A stretch of DNA of 64,000 nucleotides from Muscardinus avellanarius (taxonomy: Eukaryota > Chordata > Mammalia > Rodentia > Gliridae): assembly GCA_963383645.1 (NCBI GenBank), contig OY726573.1, positions 16,381,158-16,445,157 on the forward strand, written 5' to 3'. The stretch's first letter is position 1, and every line of letters begins with the position of its first letter. Under the pieces are notes generated by a model. The model did no database searches. It had not been told where the DNA came from and saw only the letters and a program-made list of their open reading frames with translations. Positions 1-44,200 of the stretch are shown here, piece after piece. Made by a program: the position numbers and the translations under genes.

Positions 1-2294
1 ATCCCCGCGCTTGGGAGGCGGAGACAGGAGGATCGCGCAGGTTCGCCAGCCGCGCGCTGGTGTAAGAGACCTTGTTTCAAAAATATAAAATAGGTCTGGG
101 AGTGTAGCCCGGAGATAGAAGGGCTTCCAGGATCCCCAGTACCACCAAAAAAAAATAAATAAAAAAATTTAAAAAATAAAAGTTTTTCTGTATGCCAGCA
201 GTATAATTGTGGCCAATTTATTTAACTTTTGGACCTCGATTTTCTCATCTGTGAAATACTTGTGCTGTATGGCACACAGTACATTCTTGGTGAGTGGTAA
301 TTTTTGTTATTAGTATTGAGAGTAGTCCGTCAATTGATTAGGTTGTGGTGATACAGAAATACTTGGCTTGGTCAGGTGTGGTGACCCATGCCTGTAATCA
401 CAGTACATAGGAGGCTGAGACAGGAGGATCACAAATTTGAGACCAGTCTTAGCAATTTAGTAAGACCCTCAGCAACTTAGACTCAGCTTCAAAATTTAAA
501 AATAAGCTTGTCGTGGTGGTACACACTTGTAATTCCAGTAACTGGGAATTTCCAGTAACAGGAAGATTTCAGATTTAAGGGCAGCTTCAGCTACTTAGTG
601 GGGCACTTAGCAAGACGGTTTCCAGTAAAAAGCAAAATAGGTCTGGGGATGTAGCCCAGAGGCCACTAGGTTCCATCCCTAGTACCATACAAACATAACA
701 TAAAAATAAACCTGGTATAGTAGTGCATACCTGTAATCTTAGTTCTTGGGAGGCTGAGACAGGAGGATGGCAGGTTCTTGTTCAGCCTCAGCAACTTGGC
801 AAGGCCCTCCCCAACTTAAACCATCTAATAGGGTTCAGGGTGTATCTCAGAGGTAGAATGTTCCTGGGCTTCAGTCCCCAATATCCCCCGATATACACAC
901 ATATAAGTAAAATAAATTAATAAAAAGTGTAAGGGGAGTAGCTCAGGGGTAAAATGTCCTTGAGTTCAATCTTTAAACCTCCCCCCTCAAAAAAGAGAAA
1001 CACTTGTCTTGAAGTAGAGTGAGTTATGCTGAGGTTGGGCTATACCGGGGAGAATACTGTGTTATGCTGAGTGCATTGGTAGTGACTGGACTGTGTTGTT
1101 ACTTGATAGCCAGTGGATTAAGTCAGCATATAGCGAGGTTTCCAGAACATGTTAGGCCAAAGGGTTAATCAGACAAAATGATCTAATTTGAGGGTGAGGA
1201 TGTACAGGTGTGAGTGAGTGCAAGAGGCTCATTGTTCACATTTATTCATTTAGTCAACAGATACTTGTTTTTGCCTACTAAGTGTCAGAGGTGCTGCTGT
1301 GTGCCCAGAACAGAGTGGCTATTAATGGTGTGACGTTGGTTGAGAAGGGGCAAGGCCAGTCTACCTCAAGGAAGCTGAGGGAGAGGTGATCCTCCGGGCC
1401 CCATTGTGGGATCTGGCAGGCTGAGCAGATTGCTTAGTGCAGATTATTTTTTATTTTTTTGCGGGTCTGGGGATGGAACCCAGGGGCATTTGACCTCCGA
1501 GCTACACCCCCTGCCCTGTTTTTTATTCTTTATTTTGAAACAGGGTCTCACTAAGTTGCAGAGGGACTCACTAAGTAGCTGAGGCTGGCCAAGAACCCAG
1601 ATCCTCCGGTCTCAGCCTCCCAAATGCTGGGATTACAAGTGTGCACCACCACACCTGGCTCTAATGGGTGTTTTTACCCAGACAAAGAACACACATTTGG
1701 ATAGCTCTGTATGTGAATTAGAGAACACTAAAGGGAAGAGTAGAGACCGGATGAGCAAAGCCTTTTTTGGGCATGTGTGTAAAGTACAGGGATGGGATTG
1801 GGGAGATCTAGAGGTTTGGCAGCTGCGGAGGCACAGTGAATGGCCTTTGAAATTGGACCCACCCAGTACTTGGGAGGCTGAGACAGGAGGATGCAGGTTC
1901 ACAACCAGCCTCAGCCACTTAGTGAGGCCCTCTGCGACTCAGTGAGACCCTGTTTCAAAATAAAGAATAAAAAATCTGGCTAGGGGTGTAGCTTGGAGGT
2001 AGAATGCCCCTGGTTTCCATCCCCACTACCACAAAAAAATATATATATAAAAGAAAGAAAAAGAAATGGGACCCAGAGGTTTGACTTGGTCTCAAGAAAG
2101 TCTTTGGAGCAGCACTGTGCTTTTGAAGAGCTGGGGAGACAAGGCAAAGTAAGGAAAGGAGCCTGGAGATTCTTGAGCAGAGGACTTGGACAGGTAGGAG
2201 CGAGTCACTGTCTTCACTCTGGATAGAGAAGGGGAGAAGCTAAGGAACGAGGGAGGCCAGTCCAGTGTTGCTGACCTGTCGTGTCTCCCGGCAG
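1..2294. repeat. DVL2 intron before coding exon 2, SINE-rich
   Basis: No DVL2 exon was found here. Sense SINE copies lie at 1-182 (left end cut by the window), about 372-497, 504-710, 711-920 and 1862-2050, and a lone right-half monomer at 925-995. One antisense copy is at 1443-1662. The bases 205-265 resemble the MIR core (TTTTCTCATCTGTGAAAT). The sequence 1240-1310 looks like an old LINE2/MIR-type fragment. The rest (1000-1240, 1310-1440) shows nothing recognisable. Confidence 0.75.
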
Positions 2295-5200
2295 GGTGGT
2301 GAAGGAGGAAATTTCAGATGACAATGCCCGCCTCCCCTGCTTCAACGGACGGGTGGTATCCTGGGTAAGGACACTTGTTCTCAACCATCCGGCCTCGGTG
2401 TGCTTCTGTAGCCCGCCCCCCGTCCTGCTGCTGCCCACTGTGGCTCCTTGCCCTCCTGCCAACTCGAGCCAATGTCAGCTTCCAGAGCCTCGCATACTGG
2501 CGACCCCTCTTTGGGGCTTTCCGTAGGGCCTCCGTCCTCTGATCCTTTCCGTAGTCCCTGCTTACACTCCACCTCCCAACGGAGCCCTGCTTTCCCATTT
2601 GCCCTCTTGTAGCTGGTGTCATCAGATAACCCCCAGCCCGAGATGGTGCCCCCAGCCCACGAGGCTCGGACAGAACTGGCGCCTCCACCCCCACCATTAC
2701 CCCCTTTGCCACCGGAGAGGACCAGCGGCATTGGGGACTCTAGGCCTCCGTCCTTCCAGTGAGTCCTCTGCGTTCTTTTGAGGCCAGGGGAGGGAGGTGA
2801 GAGGGAGCCAGGCCCTTTGGGAAGGGAGGCTGAGAATTTGGAGCTGTGTTCTCCTGACATGGATTGGAAACCATCTCTGCCCGTGTAGCCCGAATGTGTC
2901 TAGCAGTCATGAGAATCTGGAGCCTGAAACAGAGACTGAGTCGGTCGTGTCACTGAGGCGGGAGCGACCTCGAAGGAGAGACAGCAGTGAGCACGGCGGT
3001 GAGGGGCAGCCTGGGTAGAGCGGGGGCTGGGGGCGGCCCGAGCCAGTGAGGGCGGGGCAGGAGGCCTGCTGCTGAGGCTGTTGTTCATACGCAGCTGGGG
3101 GCCACCGGCCCGGAGGGCCCTCGAGGCTGGAGCGCCACCTCGCTGGGTACGAGAGTTCCTCCACCCTCATGACCAGTGAGCTGGAGAGTACCAGCCTGGG
3201 GGACTCGGACGAGGACGACACCATGAGCAGGTATGGGTGCCCAGCTCTCTGTCCAGGGCTCGCACGCCCTCCCAGTCAGTCCTTGGTTTCTCTTGGTCCC
3301 ATGACCACTTGGGTCGACAAGTGCGCTGCTTCTCCTCGGCAGGTTCAGCAGCTCCACCGAGCAGAGCAACGCCTCCCGCCTCCTGAAGCGCCACCGCCGG
3401 CGGAGGAAACAGCGGCCGCCTCGCATGGAAAGGGTAAGGCAGGCCGGGCGTGGTGGCACGCGCTTGTAATCCCTGTGCTTGGGAGGCGGGGACAGGAGGA
3501 TCGCGCAGGTTTGAAGCCAGTCACGCTGGCTTCAGAGACCCTGTTTGCAAATAAAAAAGTATAAAATAGGTCTGGGAGTGTAGCCCGGAGGTAGAAGGGT
3601 TTCCAGGAGCCCCAGTACCACCACCAAAAAAAAAAAATGAAAGGGTAAAGCAGTTCTCATGGGACTCACGGGCCTGGGTTTAGGCGGTGCCAGGACACAC
3701 AAGCGCAGGGCTTGTCTCAGGGTTGCTGAAGGGCAGCCCAACTCCTTCCCCTCCTTCCACCACCAGACCTCATCCTTCAGCAGCGTCACAGATTCCACCA
3801 TGTCTCTCAACATCATCACGGTCACGCTCAACATGGGTACGGAGGGGTCTGCCTGGAGGTAGGGGGACCCTGCAGCTGGGGCTCCCCCTCATGAGGACTC
3901 CTTCCACAGAGAAGTACAACTTCTTGGGCATCTCCATCGTGGGCCAAAGCAACGAGCGGGGTGACGGAGGCATCTACATCGGCTCCATCATGAAGGGGGG
4001 GGCCGTGGCGGCCGACGGGCGCATCGAGCCGGGGGACATGCTTTTGCAGGTGGGCCGGGATCTGCGGCCGAGTTCACGGGCGTGCGCCCCTCAGCCTTTC
4101 TTCTGTCTGGGACCCACTTGCCTTTGCTCCTAGGTGAACGACATGAACTTCGAGGACATGAGCAACGATGATGCTGTGCGGGTCCTGAGGGACATCGTGC
4201 ACACGCCGGGGTGAGCCTCTGAGCTGGTTTCAGATTCTGGCTTCCTCTTTTTGTTCTGTGATTTTAAAAAGTAGTGAGATGTAAAGCCGGAGTTGGTGGC
4301 GCATTCTGTAAATGCCAGCATTCAGGAGGCTGAGACTGAAGAATCACGGTTCATGGATAGCCTTAGCTATATAGAAAGTTCCAGACTGGAGGATCACGGT
4401 TCATGGATAGCCTTAGCTATATAGAAAGTTCCTCTGCAACTTAGTGAGACCCTGTTTCAAAATAAAGAATAAAAAATAGGGCAGGGGGTGTAGCTCTGAG
4501 GTCGAATGCCCCTGGGTTCCATCTCTAGACCTGCAAAAAAAAAAAAAGAAAAAAAGAAAAGGTAGTGAGATGTAGCTGGGTGGTGGGACATGCCTGTAAT
4601 TCCAGGATTGCAGGTTCAAGACCAGCCTCAGGAACTTAGCAAGGCTCTCAGCAATCTGGTGAGACCGTTTTAAAACAAAACAAACAACAACAACAAAAAA
4701 AAGGGCTGGAGTTATAGCTTGGACATAGAATGCCTCTGATTTAATCTCCAGTACCATAAAGTATGTATAACAAAAATACATAACATAAATTGGGCATGGT
4801 GGCACATACCTGTTCCAGGACAATCTCAGCAATGTAGCAAGACTCAGCAACCTAGCAAGAACCTGTTTCAAAACAAAAATTGAAAAAGGGCTCAGTGTGT
4901 GGCTTGGGCTCTAATCCCCAGTACCAAAAAAAACTTAGTCACCCTAGAACAACAACCTGTGTCATCAGCACCTGCATCATGAAACAGAAGGTGGCCACTG
5001 TCTCAGAGCGCCATCCTGAGGGTCCCTTCCCCACCTGACCTCATCACTCACTTCCCAGGAGTGCATGCTCTCTTCTTTGTTCAAGAAAACCTTTCCTTCA
5101 GTAGATACATTTCCACCATGCATGAGTCCTGAGCAACACAGTCCCATGTTCCCTGTTTCGTGCTTCCTGTGAATGGAATTATGCAGGGTGCAGTTCCCTG

Positions 5201-8200
5201 TTTCACTCATCAACCTGTTCTTAAGTCACCCATGAGCCAGGCGAGGTGGCGCACCCTGTTTGTAATCCCAGTACTTGGGAGGCTGAGACAGGAGGTTCCT
5301 AGGTTTTCAGCCAGCCTCAGCAACTTGTAGTGAGACCCTGTGTTCAAATAAAATCTAAAATAGGGCTGGAGGAGTAGCTCAGAGGTAGAATGCCCCTGAA
5401 TTCAATCCTTAATAACATCAACAAAAAAATCACCCATGTCGGTAAGTCATTCTGTTGTGGAGTCTTCTCCGGCCCAGCTGTGTATGTGTTCCTTTGTTTT
5501 TCTGAGTCTCTTCATCCATTTCTGTCAGCCTTCCTGAGGCCTCTTCCTCCTCCCCCCTTGACTAGTCTTCTCTTGTTCACAGCCCCATCGTGCTGACAGT
5601 GGCCAAGTGTTGGGATCCCTCTCCTCAGGCCTACTTCACCCTTCCCCGGAGTGAGTGACACTCAGGCAGGAGCTGGGAGCCAGGGGAGCTGGGGCTGGGC
5701 CTCTCGGCTGTTGGGGAATGGGCTGGGGAGGCAAGAAAAGATGTGGAGGTCCGAGCCGGGCCTGGTGGTACACACTTGTAATCCCAGCACATGGGAGGCT
5801 GAGACAGGCAGTCTGCGGCCTGCCTCAGCTACCTCGGCCCTCTACAACTTAGTGAGACCTTGTTTCAAAATAAAGAATAAGAAATAGGGCTAGGGGTATA
5901 GCTTGAAGGTAGAATGCCCCTAGGTTCCATTTCTGGTACTGCAAACAAACAAACAAAAAAAGACCAGGTGGAAGGTGGGCATGGTGACATACACTTGTAA
6001 TCCAAGTACTTGGGAAGCTGAGACAGGAGGATCACAGGTTTGAGGTCAGCCTCAGCAACTTAGCAAGACCCTATGTCAAAATAAGAACTAGCCAGGCGTG
6101 GTGGCGCACGCTTGTAATCCCAGTACTTGGGAGGCTGACACAGGAGGATCTCAGTTCATGGCCAGCCTCAGCTACTTAGTGAGGCCCTCTGCAACTTAGT
6201 GAGACCCTGTTTCAAAATAAAGAATAAAAAATTAGGCTAGGGGTGTATCTGGTAGAATGCCCCTGGGTTCAATCTCCAGCACCTCATAAAATAAAGAATT
6301 AAAAATAGGGCTGGGGGTATAGCTCAGAAGCAGAATGCCCTTGGCTTCCAACCCCAGTGCCGACAAAAAAGAAAACTTAAAAGGGCTGGAGGTGTAGCTT
6401 AGAGATAGAATAGCCCTGAGCTCAATCCCCAGTACCAAAAAGCTGTGGAACAGGAGTCAGAAGGACAGGGCTGGGTTCTTGGATTGAGACACGAGTCCCT
6501 TGGTGGCATTCTTTGTTCCAGATGAGCCCATCCAGCCGATCGACCCTGCTGCCTGGGTGTCTCACTCCGCTGCGCTGACCGGCACCTTCCCTGCCTACCC
6601 AGGCTCCTCGTCCATGAGCACCATTACATCCGGCTCCTCTCTACCTGATGGTGAGCCCAGCCAAGCCCCTGGAAGGTTGGCCCATGGTCAGTCAGGCCCT
6701 GTGCAAGTGGACCCTGACCCCATTCCCTGTCTCCATCAGGCTGTGAGGGCCGGGGTCTGTCCATCCATATGGACATGGCGTCTGTGACCAAGGCTATGGC
6801 AGCTCCAGAGTCTGGGCTGGAAGTTCGGGACCGCATGTGGCTCAAGATCACCATCCCGAACGCCTTCTTGGGTACCGCCGGGCCGTGCAGGTGGTGTGGG
6901 AGGGGAGGAGGTGGCCGGAGCCGGGAGTGGGCCAGGCCAGGGTGAGGGCAGGAGCTGGGAGGACCTGAGGCCTTTCTCCACTGTGGGTGGACAGGCTCGG
7001 ATGTGGTCGACTGGCTGTACCATCACGTGGAGGGCTTTCCTGAGCGACGGGAGGCCCGGAAGTATGCCAGTGGGCTGCTGAAGGCGGGCCTCATCCGCCA
7101 CACAGTCAACAAGATCACCTTCTCCGAGCAGTGCTACTACGTCTTTGGAGACCTCAGTGGTGGCTGTGAGAGTTGTAAGTCCCTTCCCAGACCTGAGAAC
7201 ATTGTGGTCTGCCTCTCCAACCTGGACCTGGCCCAGAAACTGGCCAGAGTCACCCTGGGCAGTCAAGCATACGTGCCCTGTGCTCCGTCTCATACTGGCT
7301 GTGGGTGGGGTTGGCATCTGTTTAGGTTTTGAACAAGCCATGGACTAGGTTTATGGAGCCTGGCCTCATAAAGCAGTGACTTCTTGCTGTCTTTCCTTGT
7401 GTTTTAGACCTCGTCAACCTGTCTCTGAATGACAATGATGGCTCCAGTGGGGCTTCAGACCAGGACACCCTGGCTCCTCTGCCTGGAGCCACCCCCTGGC
7501 CCCTGCTGCCCACCTTCTCCTACCAGTACCCAGCCCCGCACCCTTACAGTCCGCAGCCCCCACCCTACCATGAGCTCTCATCCTACACCTATGGTGGGGG
7601 CAGCGCCAGCAGCCAACACAGTGAGGGTAAGTCGCCCCAGATGGCAGTCCAGCCGAAGCTGTGGTGGAGGGGAGCCCCGGAAGAAGGCAGAAGTGGGACT
7701 GGGGAAGTCAGAGGACCTGGGCTGAACCTTGCTTCCTGTCCCCTCCCCACAGGGAGCCGGAGCAGCGGCTCAACAAGAAGCGATGGGGGGGCCGGGCGCA
7801 CGGGGAGGCCTGAGGAGCGGGCCCCCGAGTCCAAGTCCGGCAGTGGCAGTGAGTCCGAGCCCTCCAGTCGAGGGGGCAGCCTCCGGCGGGGTGGGGAACC
7901 TGGTGGAACCAGTGATGGGGGTCCACCCCCATCCAGGGGCTCTACAGGGGGTGCTCCCAATCTCCGAGCCCACCCAGGGCTCCATCCCTATGGACCTCCC
8001 CCTGGCATGGCTCTCCCTTACAACCCCATGATGGTGGTCATGATGCCCCCACCCCCGCCGCCTGTGCCTCCAGCAGTGCAGCCCCCAGGGGCCCCTCCAG
8101 TCAGAGACCTGGGCTCTGTGCCCCCAGAACTGACAGCCAGCCGCCAAAGCTTCCACATGGCCATGGGCAACCCCAGTGAGTTTTTTGTAGATGTTATGTA

Positions 8201-8201
8201 G
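2295..8201 (+). CDS. DVL2: Dishevelled-2, 14 of 15 exons (5' exon outside window)
   Basis: Cytoplasmic scaffold that passes Frizzled signals to the beta-catenin and planar-polarity pathways. Coding exons: 2295-2364, 2613-2758, 2889-2998, 3095-3230, 3343-3433, 3767-3836, 3910-4049, 4134-4210, 5583-5650, 6522-6650, 6740-6871, 6995-7174, 7408-7626, 7753-8201 (TAG stop). All introns are GT-AG and the phases agree. The exons give 671 residues; adding the 65 residues expected from the missing first exon makes 736, the human length. Visible parts: the C-terminal part of the DIX domain (starts [13 protein letters not shown]), a Ser-rich basic stretch, the PDZ domain ([12 protein letters not shown], about residues 267-340), the DEP domain (about 433-507), a PPPY motif ([10 protein letters not shown]), a polyproline stretch, and the conserved end FFVDVM. 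No stop or frameshift was seen. Confidence 0.97.
3443..3636 (+). repeat. Dimeric SINE inserted just inside a DVL2 intron
   Basis: A full-length copy starts GCCGGGCGTGGTGGCACGCG, nine bases after the exon end at 3433, and ends in ACCACCACC plus an A-run. It is flanked by a direct repeat: 3425-3442 (ATGGAAAGGGTAAGGCAG) and 3637-3653 (ATGAAAGGGTAAAGCAG), one indel and one substitution apart. The duplicated target contains the last exon codons and the GT of the splice donor, so two donors now exist, at 3434 and 3645. Confidence 0.9.
3910..5650 (+). other. DVL2: DVL2 PDZ-domain exons
   Basis: The exons at 3910-4049, 4134-4210 and 5583-5650 encode the PDZ fold. The carboxylate-binding loop and first strand read [10 protein letters not shown], and the end of the domain reads [13 protein letters not shown]. 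In the family this domain binds the internal KTxxxW motif of Frizzled. The intron 4211-5582 is much longer than its neighbours because of inserted SINEs. Confidence 0.9.
4285..5430 (+). repeat. SINE cluster in a DVL2 intron
   Basis: Four sense copies lie at about 4285-4540, 4562-4760, 4788-4935 and 5236-5425. The first carries a tandem duplication of about 48 bp inside its left half (4342-4431). Between them, 4940-5235 is single-copy intron without a visible feature. Confidence 0.8.
5752..6445 (+). repeat. SINE cluster in a DVL2 intron
   Basis: Copies at 5752-5960, 5972-6090 (left half only) and 6090-6300 are followed by two isolated tRNA-like right-half monomers at about 6303-6362 and 6380-6437. 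All are in sense orientation to DVL2. Each monomer keeps an A-box-like TAGCTCAG or TAGCTTAG and a B-box-like core, but is not a tRNA gene. Confidence 0.8.
6740..7174 (+). other. DVL2: DVL2 DEP-domain exons
   Basis: The exons 6740-6871 and 6995-7174 encode the DEP domain: [20 protein letters not shown], then [20 protein letters not shown] and the conserved end around [15 protein letters not shown]. In the family this domain drives membrane recruitment and Frizzled contact. The basic residues of the helical part are kept. Confidence 0.9.
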
Positions 8202-8748
8202 AGCCCACTCTGGACTCTACACAGACCTCGGCCCGTCCAGCATTGGCGTGATGCCTGGTGCCCGTTCTCTGGCTGGGTGTCTTTCAGTCACATCTTACTG
8301 CTCCTGTCGGTGCCTGGGCTCAGCCTGGCGGCTGCTGCCCACCATATTATTGCCACTGTGACTCTCACCAGCAGTGCCTGGTCCTCCCCCTTCCCTCAGG
8401 GGTAGAAAAGGGACCTTTGGTTATTTTTAGCTTTATTTTTTTTTATATAAGCCTTTTTTGGGGTTAATAGACTTTCTTACATTTTGGGGTTTTTTTAAAT
8501 AGATATTTCCTCTTTTGTATGGAGTCCTCGGCTCCTGGGCCCCTTTTCACCCCAGAATGTGACCTCTTCTTCCAGGCACCCAGTCAGTGCTGCCCTCTGC
8601 AGGTGGGGGTAGTTAGTGGTACTCTGGGAGGGGGAAGGGGACTGGGTACCCTAGACAGCAGTCCAGGGAAGCTGGGGTATTTGGTATTTGGGGCCCATGT
8701 ACCTGCCTTTGTTACTCTATTTATTTTAGTCACTTGTATAAAACGCCA

Positions 8749-8754
8749 AATAAA
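8749..8754 (+). terminator. DVL2: DVL2 polyadenylation signal
   Basis: AATAAA lies 548 bases after the DVL2 stop. It ends the 3'UTR 8202 to about 8770. A GT-rich stretch expected downstream is not obvious; the next gene's 3' end begins within 100 bases. Confidence 0.85.
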
Positions 8755-8861
8755 GGATTAGAGGCAAACTCCCCCACCTCTGGCTCCTTTCTTCTGGGAG
8801 GGAGGCAGGCAGCAGAGGAAAAGAACTAAGGTACAGCAGCAAAGGCTGACTTGTTAGAAAC

Positions 8862-8867
8862 TTTATT
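8862..8867 (-). terminator. ACADVL: ACADVL polyadenylation signal
   Basis: Read on the minus strand this is AATAAA, 155 bases after the ACADVL stop codon at 9022-9024. The transcript should end near 8840-8850, leaving about 75 bases to the end of DVL2 on the other strand. Confidence 0.85.
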
Positions 8868-9021
8868 ATTTGTGAGGCAGTTAAGTGCTTTGGAGATCAG
8901 GCACAGTTCTGGGACCATAAGGCCCCTACAAGGGCAAACCAGGGCCCCCAGAAGGGGGGCCTAAGCTTTGGCTTGAAGGAAGGCACGTAACGTAACCAGG
9001 CCCAGCCATGGCTGAGAGTAT

Positions 9022-14339
<5,318 letters not shown>

Positions 14340-14481
14340 CTTTGAGCAGCTCGGGGTGCAGCTGCCTGGAGCGCTGACCTCGGTCTCACGTCCCGCCTGC
14401 CCAGGTCTGGATGCCCGGTCCCTGACTCATGCTCCACAATGCACCGCGCGAGTGCAGGGGGCGGAGCTTCCGGGCACCGAG

Positions 14482-14500
14482 GCATCCTGGGAGCTGTAGT
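14482..14500 (-). promoter_or_regulatory. ZNF143/SBS-like site in the ACADVL promoter
   Basis: On the minus strand the site reads ACTACAGCTCCCAGGATGC, close to the ZNF143/THAP11 consensus ACTACAANTCCCAGNATGC. It sits about 145 bases upstream of the ACADVL ATG in CpG-rich sequence (about 14130-14520), where a TATA-less promoter is expected. Binding is inferred from motif only. Confidence 0.6.
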
Positions 14501-15467
14501 TCCGGGGCCGAACGTGGGCCCCTGCATTCTGACTGACCTAGAGTTACCCACAGGCGTACCCCTATCTCCCCCAGTTCCTTCATTCCGCCTGTCCAAACTA
14601 GAATCTAGCTTTCTGAAGGAGTTATGGGATAGAATGGGTGGGAGAAAGAGGAGCGTACACAACAGCAGCCAGAAGGATGGAGGTAGACTGGGAGGAGGAC
14701 TTCCCAGGTAGAGTTAGAAGGGAGAAGTGGGAAGAGCGATCTGTAAGGTAGATGCCAGAAGCAGAGGAGTGGAAAGCCGACTCTTTGGGGTTCCTTGTGA
14801 AACCTGACTCCACCAATACAGAAGGGAGTAACTGGTGGGCTGGTGGACCCAAGCTGGTGTTCGTCCAAGGGAAATTCTCCTGAGGCCTAGGAGATGTCAT
14901 CAACTCTCAAAACACCTAGGAGTGCACAGTAGGGGAACCTCCTCACTTCCCTGAGTTCATTGCCTCTCTATAAAGGCCTCTGAGAGAGCCTCCTGACTCC
15001 ATCAATCACTCTCTCTGCCCTGTTTATTTCAGAGGCCCTGTGCCCAGGCTAGACATCTAGGCAGATGGATTCTTCTCAGGCCTGAGGGGAACTGTAAGAA
15101 TTCTTATGCTCCCAGTCCCACCCCAACTTCTCTGGCCTAAGAAGTCTCAAGAAATACCTACTCCTCTATCTGTAGTTCTCCTTGGGGTCTGGCAGAGGGG
15201 GAGTGAGCTGGGTTCCCTTCTTTTTGAGCTGCTGCAGCCCTCCATGGGGGATGCCCTCTTCCTGGCCCCTCAAGAAAGTGGACCTAAGTTTGGGGGAGGG
15301 ACCAGGCTGTTTGGAGCCCCGTGGTGGTGTGGCCTGGGGGCACAGGGAAGGTGGGAGGGCAGAGGGCAGAGTCAGTTCAGAGACTGCCTGCTTTGCTTAG
15401 CAGCTAGAATGGGGTGGGGAGAAGGCAGCTCAAATCTAATCCCAGCGGATTAGGGAGATTAAAATGA

Positions 15468-16090
<623 letters not shown>

Positions 16091-16639
16091 GTAAGGAGGT
16101 GGGGGTGGGCACCTGGCTTCCTGGGGAGCAGGCAGGGCTAGAGGGCTGAGCAGAATCTTGTTCATGTTAAATTGAAACCTGGGGGCCCTGGTGATAGAAT
16201 CCTGGCCAGTGGCCCAGAGCCCCGGACACTGAGAAAGCACTTTCTGTTGTTGGTCCTTGTAGCCTTCCCCTTGCCCTTTTTCTTTACTGGCCCCAATTTC
16301 AGGCACTAAAAAGTCCAGGACATAATTACTTTTCAGGTTCCCTCCTGTGAATCCCCAGGGAGAACTAGGCCCCCAGGGATTCCCTCCTGCCAGCCCCTCC
16401 CTCACACCCTATCCCCTGCCGTGCCTTCCTCCAGGGTTTAAATAGCCATGGGTGCTCCCTGCCTAACTGTGGGTGCTTCCCGCTCCACGAAATGAAACCC
16501 ATCCTCCCGTTCTTTGCTGTCATCCTTGGAGATCGGCCAGGTCTCCATGTTTGCCTTAGGGCCTCTCTGCTTCTGCTTCCATCTCCTTTCCCATTATCCG
16601 GGTTCCTGCCGGCACCGAAGGAGTTAACTCTGCCAAGGC

Positions 16640-17172
16640 ACCCCCCCATTCTGGCTCCTAGCTCCCTCCCTCCCTCCCCCTGCTTCCTCTCTCCTCCTCT
16701 CTCCCCTTCCCTCCTCGGCTCCACGGCTCCCTCAGCCGCTGCCATCTCCGACCCCCCCACCCCACTCCCCCGCCACGGCCCCTAGCCCCTGGCCGTTTGG
16801 CAAGACCCCCCCCTGCCCCGGGGCTCCCCGAAATCCGGTTCCCCTCCCCCACCCCAGCTCATGCCCCAGCCCCCGAACCCCGGGGCTGCTAGCCCCCGGT
16901 GCCCCCGCCCCTCCTGAGAATCGGGGTGTGCTCCCCAAGCCCCCTCCCCTCCATTGGGGAGCCCCTTTTAGGGCCCCCTTCCTCTCCCTCCCACGCTCCC
17001 CTCCCCTTCCCTTCTCCAACCCCCTCCTTCCCCTCTCACCCCTCCCCCCATCCTGGCCCCCCCTGCAAAAGTGGGGTTCGGAGGGGGGAGGGGTGAGAAC
17101 CCACCAAGGGGAGGAACGGAACTCCAATGAAGTCAGAGCCCCTCACCCGCCGCCGCGGCCAGGCCCCCCAAC
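16640..17172 (+). promoter_or_regulatory. DLG4: C-rich promoter/5'UTR region of DLG4 alpha
   Basis: The stretch 16640-17070 is extremely pyrimidine-rich on the plus strand, with many runs of four to seven C. No TATA box is obvious. It runs up to the ATG at 17173, whose context (ACATGG) is a good initiation context. A transcription start here is expected but cannot be placed. The minus strand has many G-runs. Confidence 0.6.

Positions 17173-44200
<27,028 letters not shown>

Noticed and set aside
3437..3654. SINE as an extra DVL2 exon
   Set aside because: Reading on from 3433 gives no conserved protein. The exon 3767-3836 fits directly to 3433 in phase.
5850..5885. AATAAA clusters in SINE linkers as polyadenylation signals (here and in most sense copies)
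   Set aside because: CAAAATAAAGAATAAAA is the standard linker of the SINE and occurs inside introns of intact genes.
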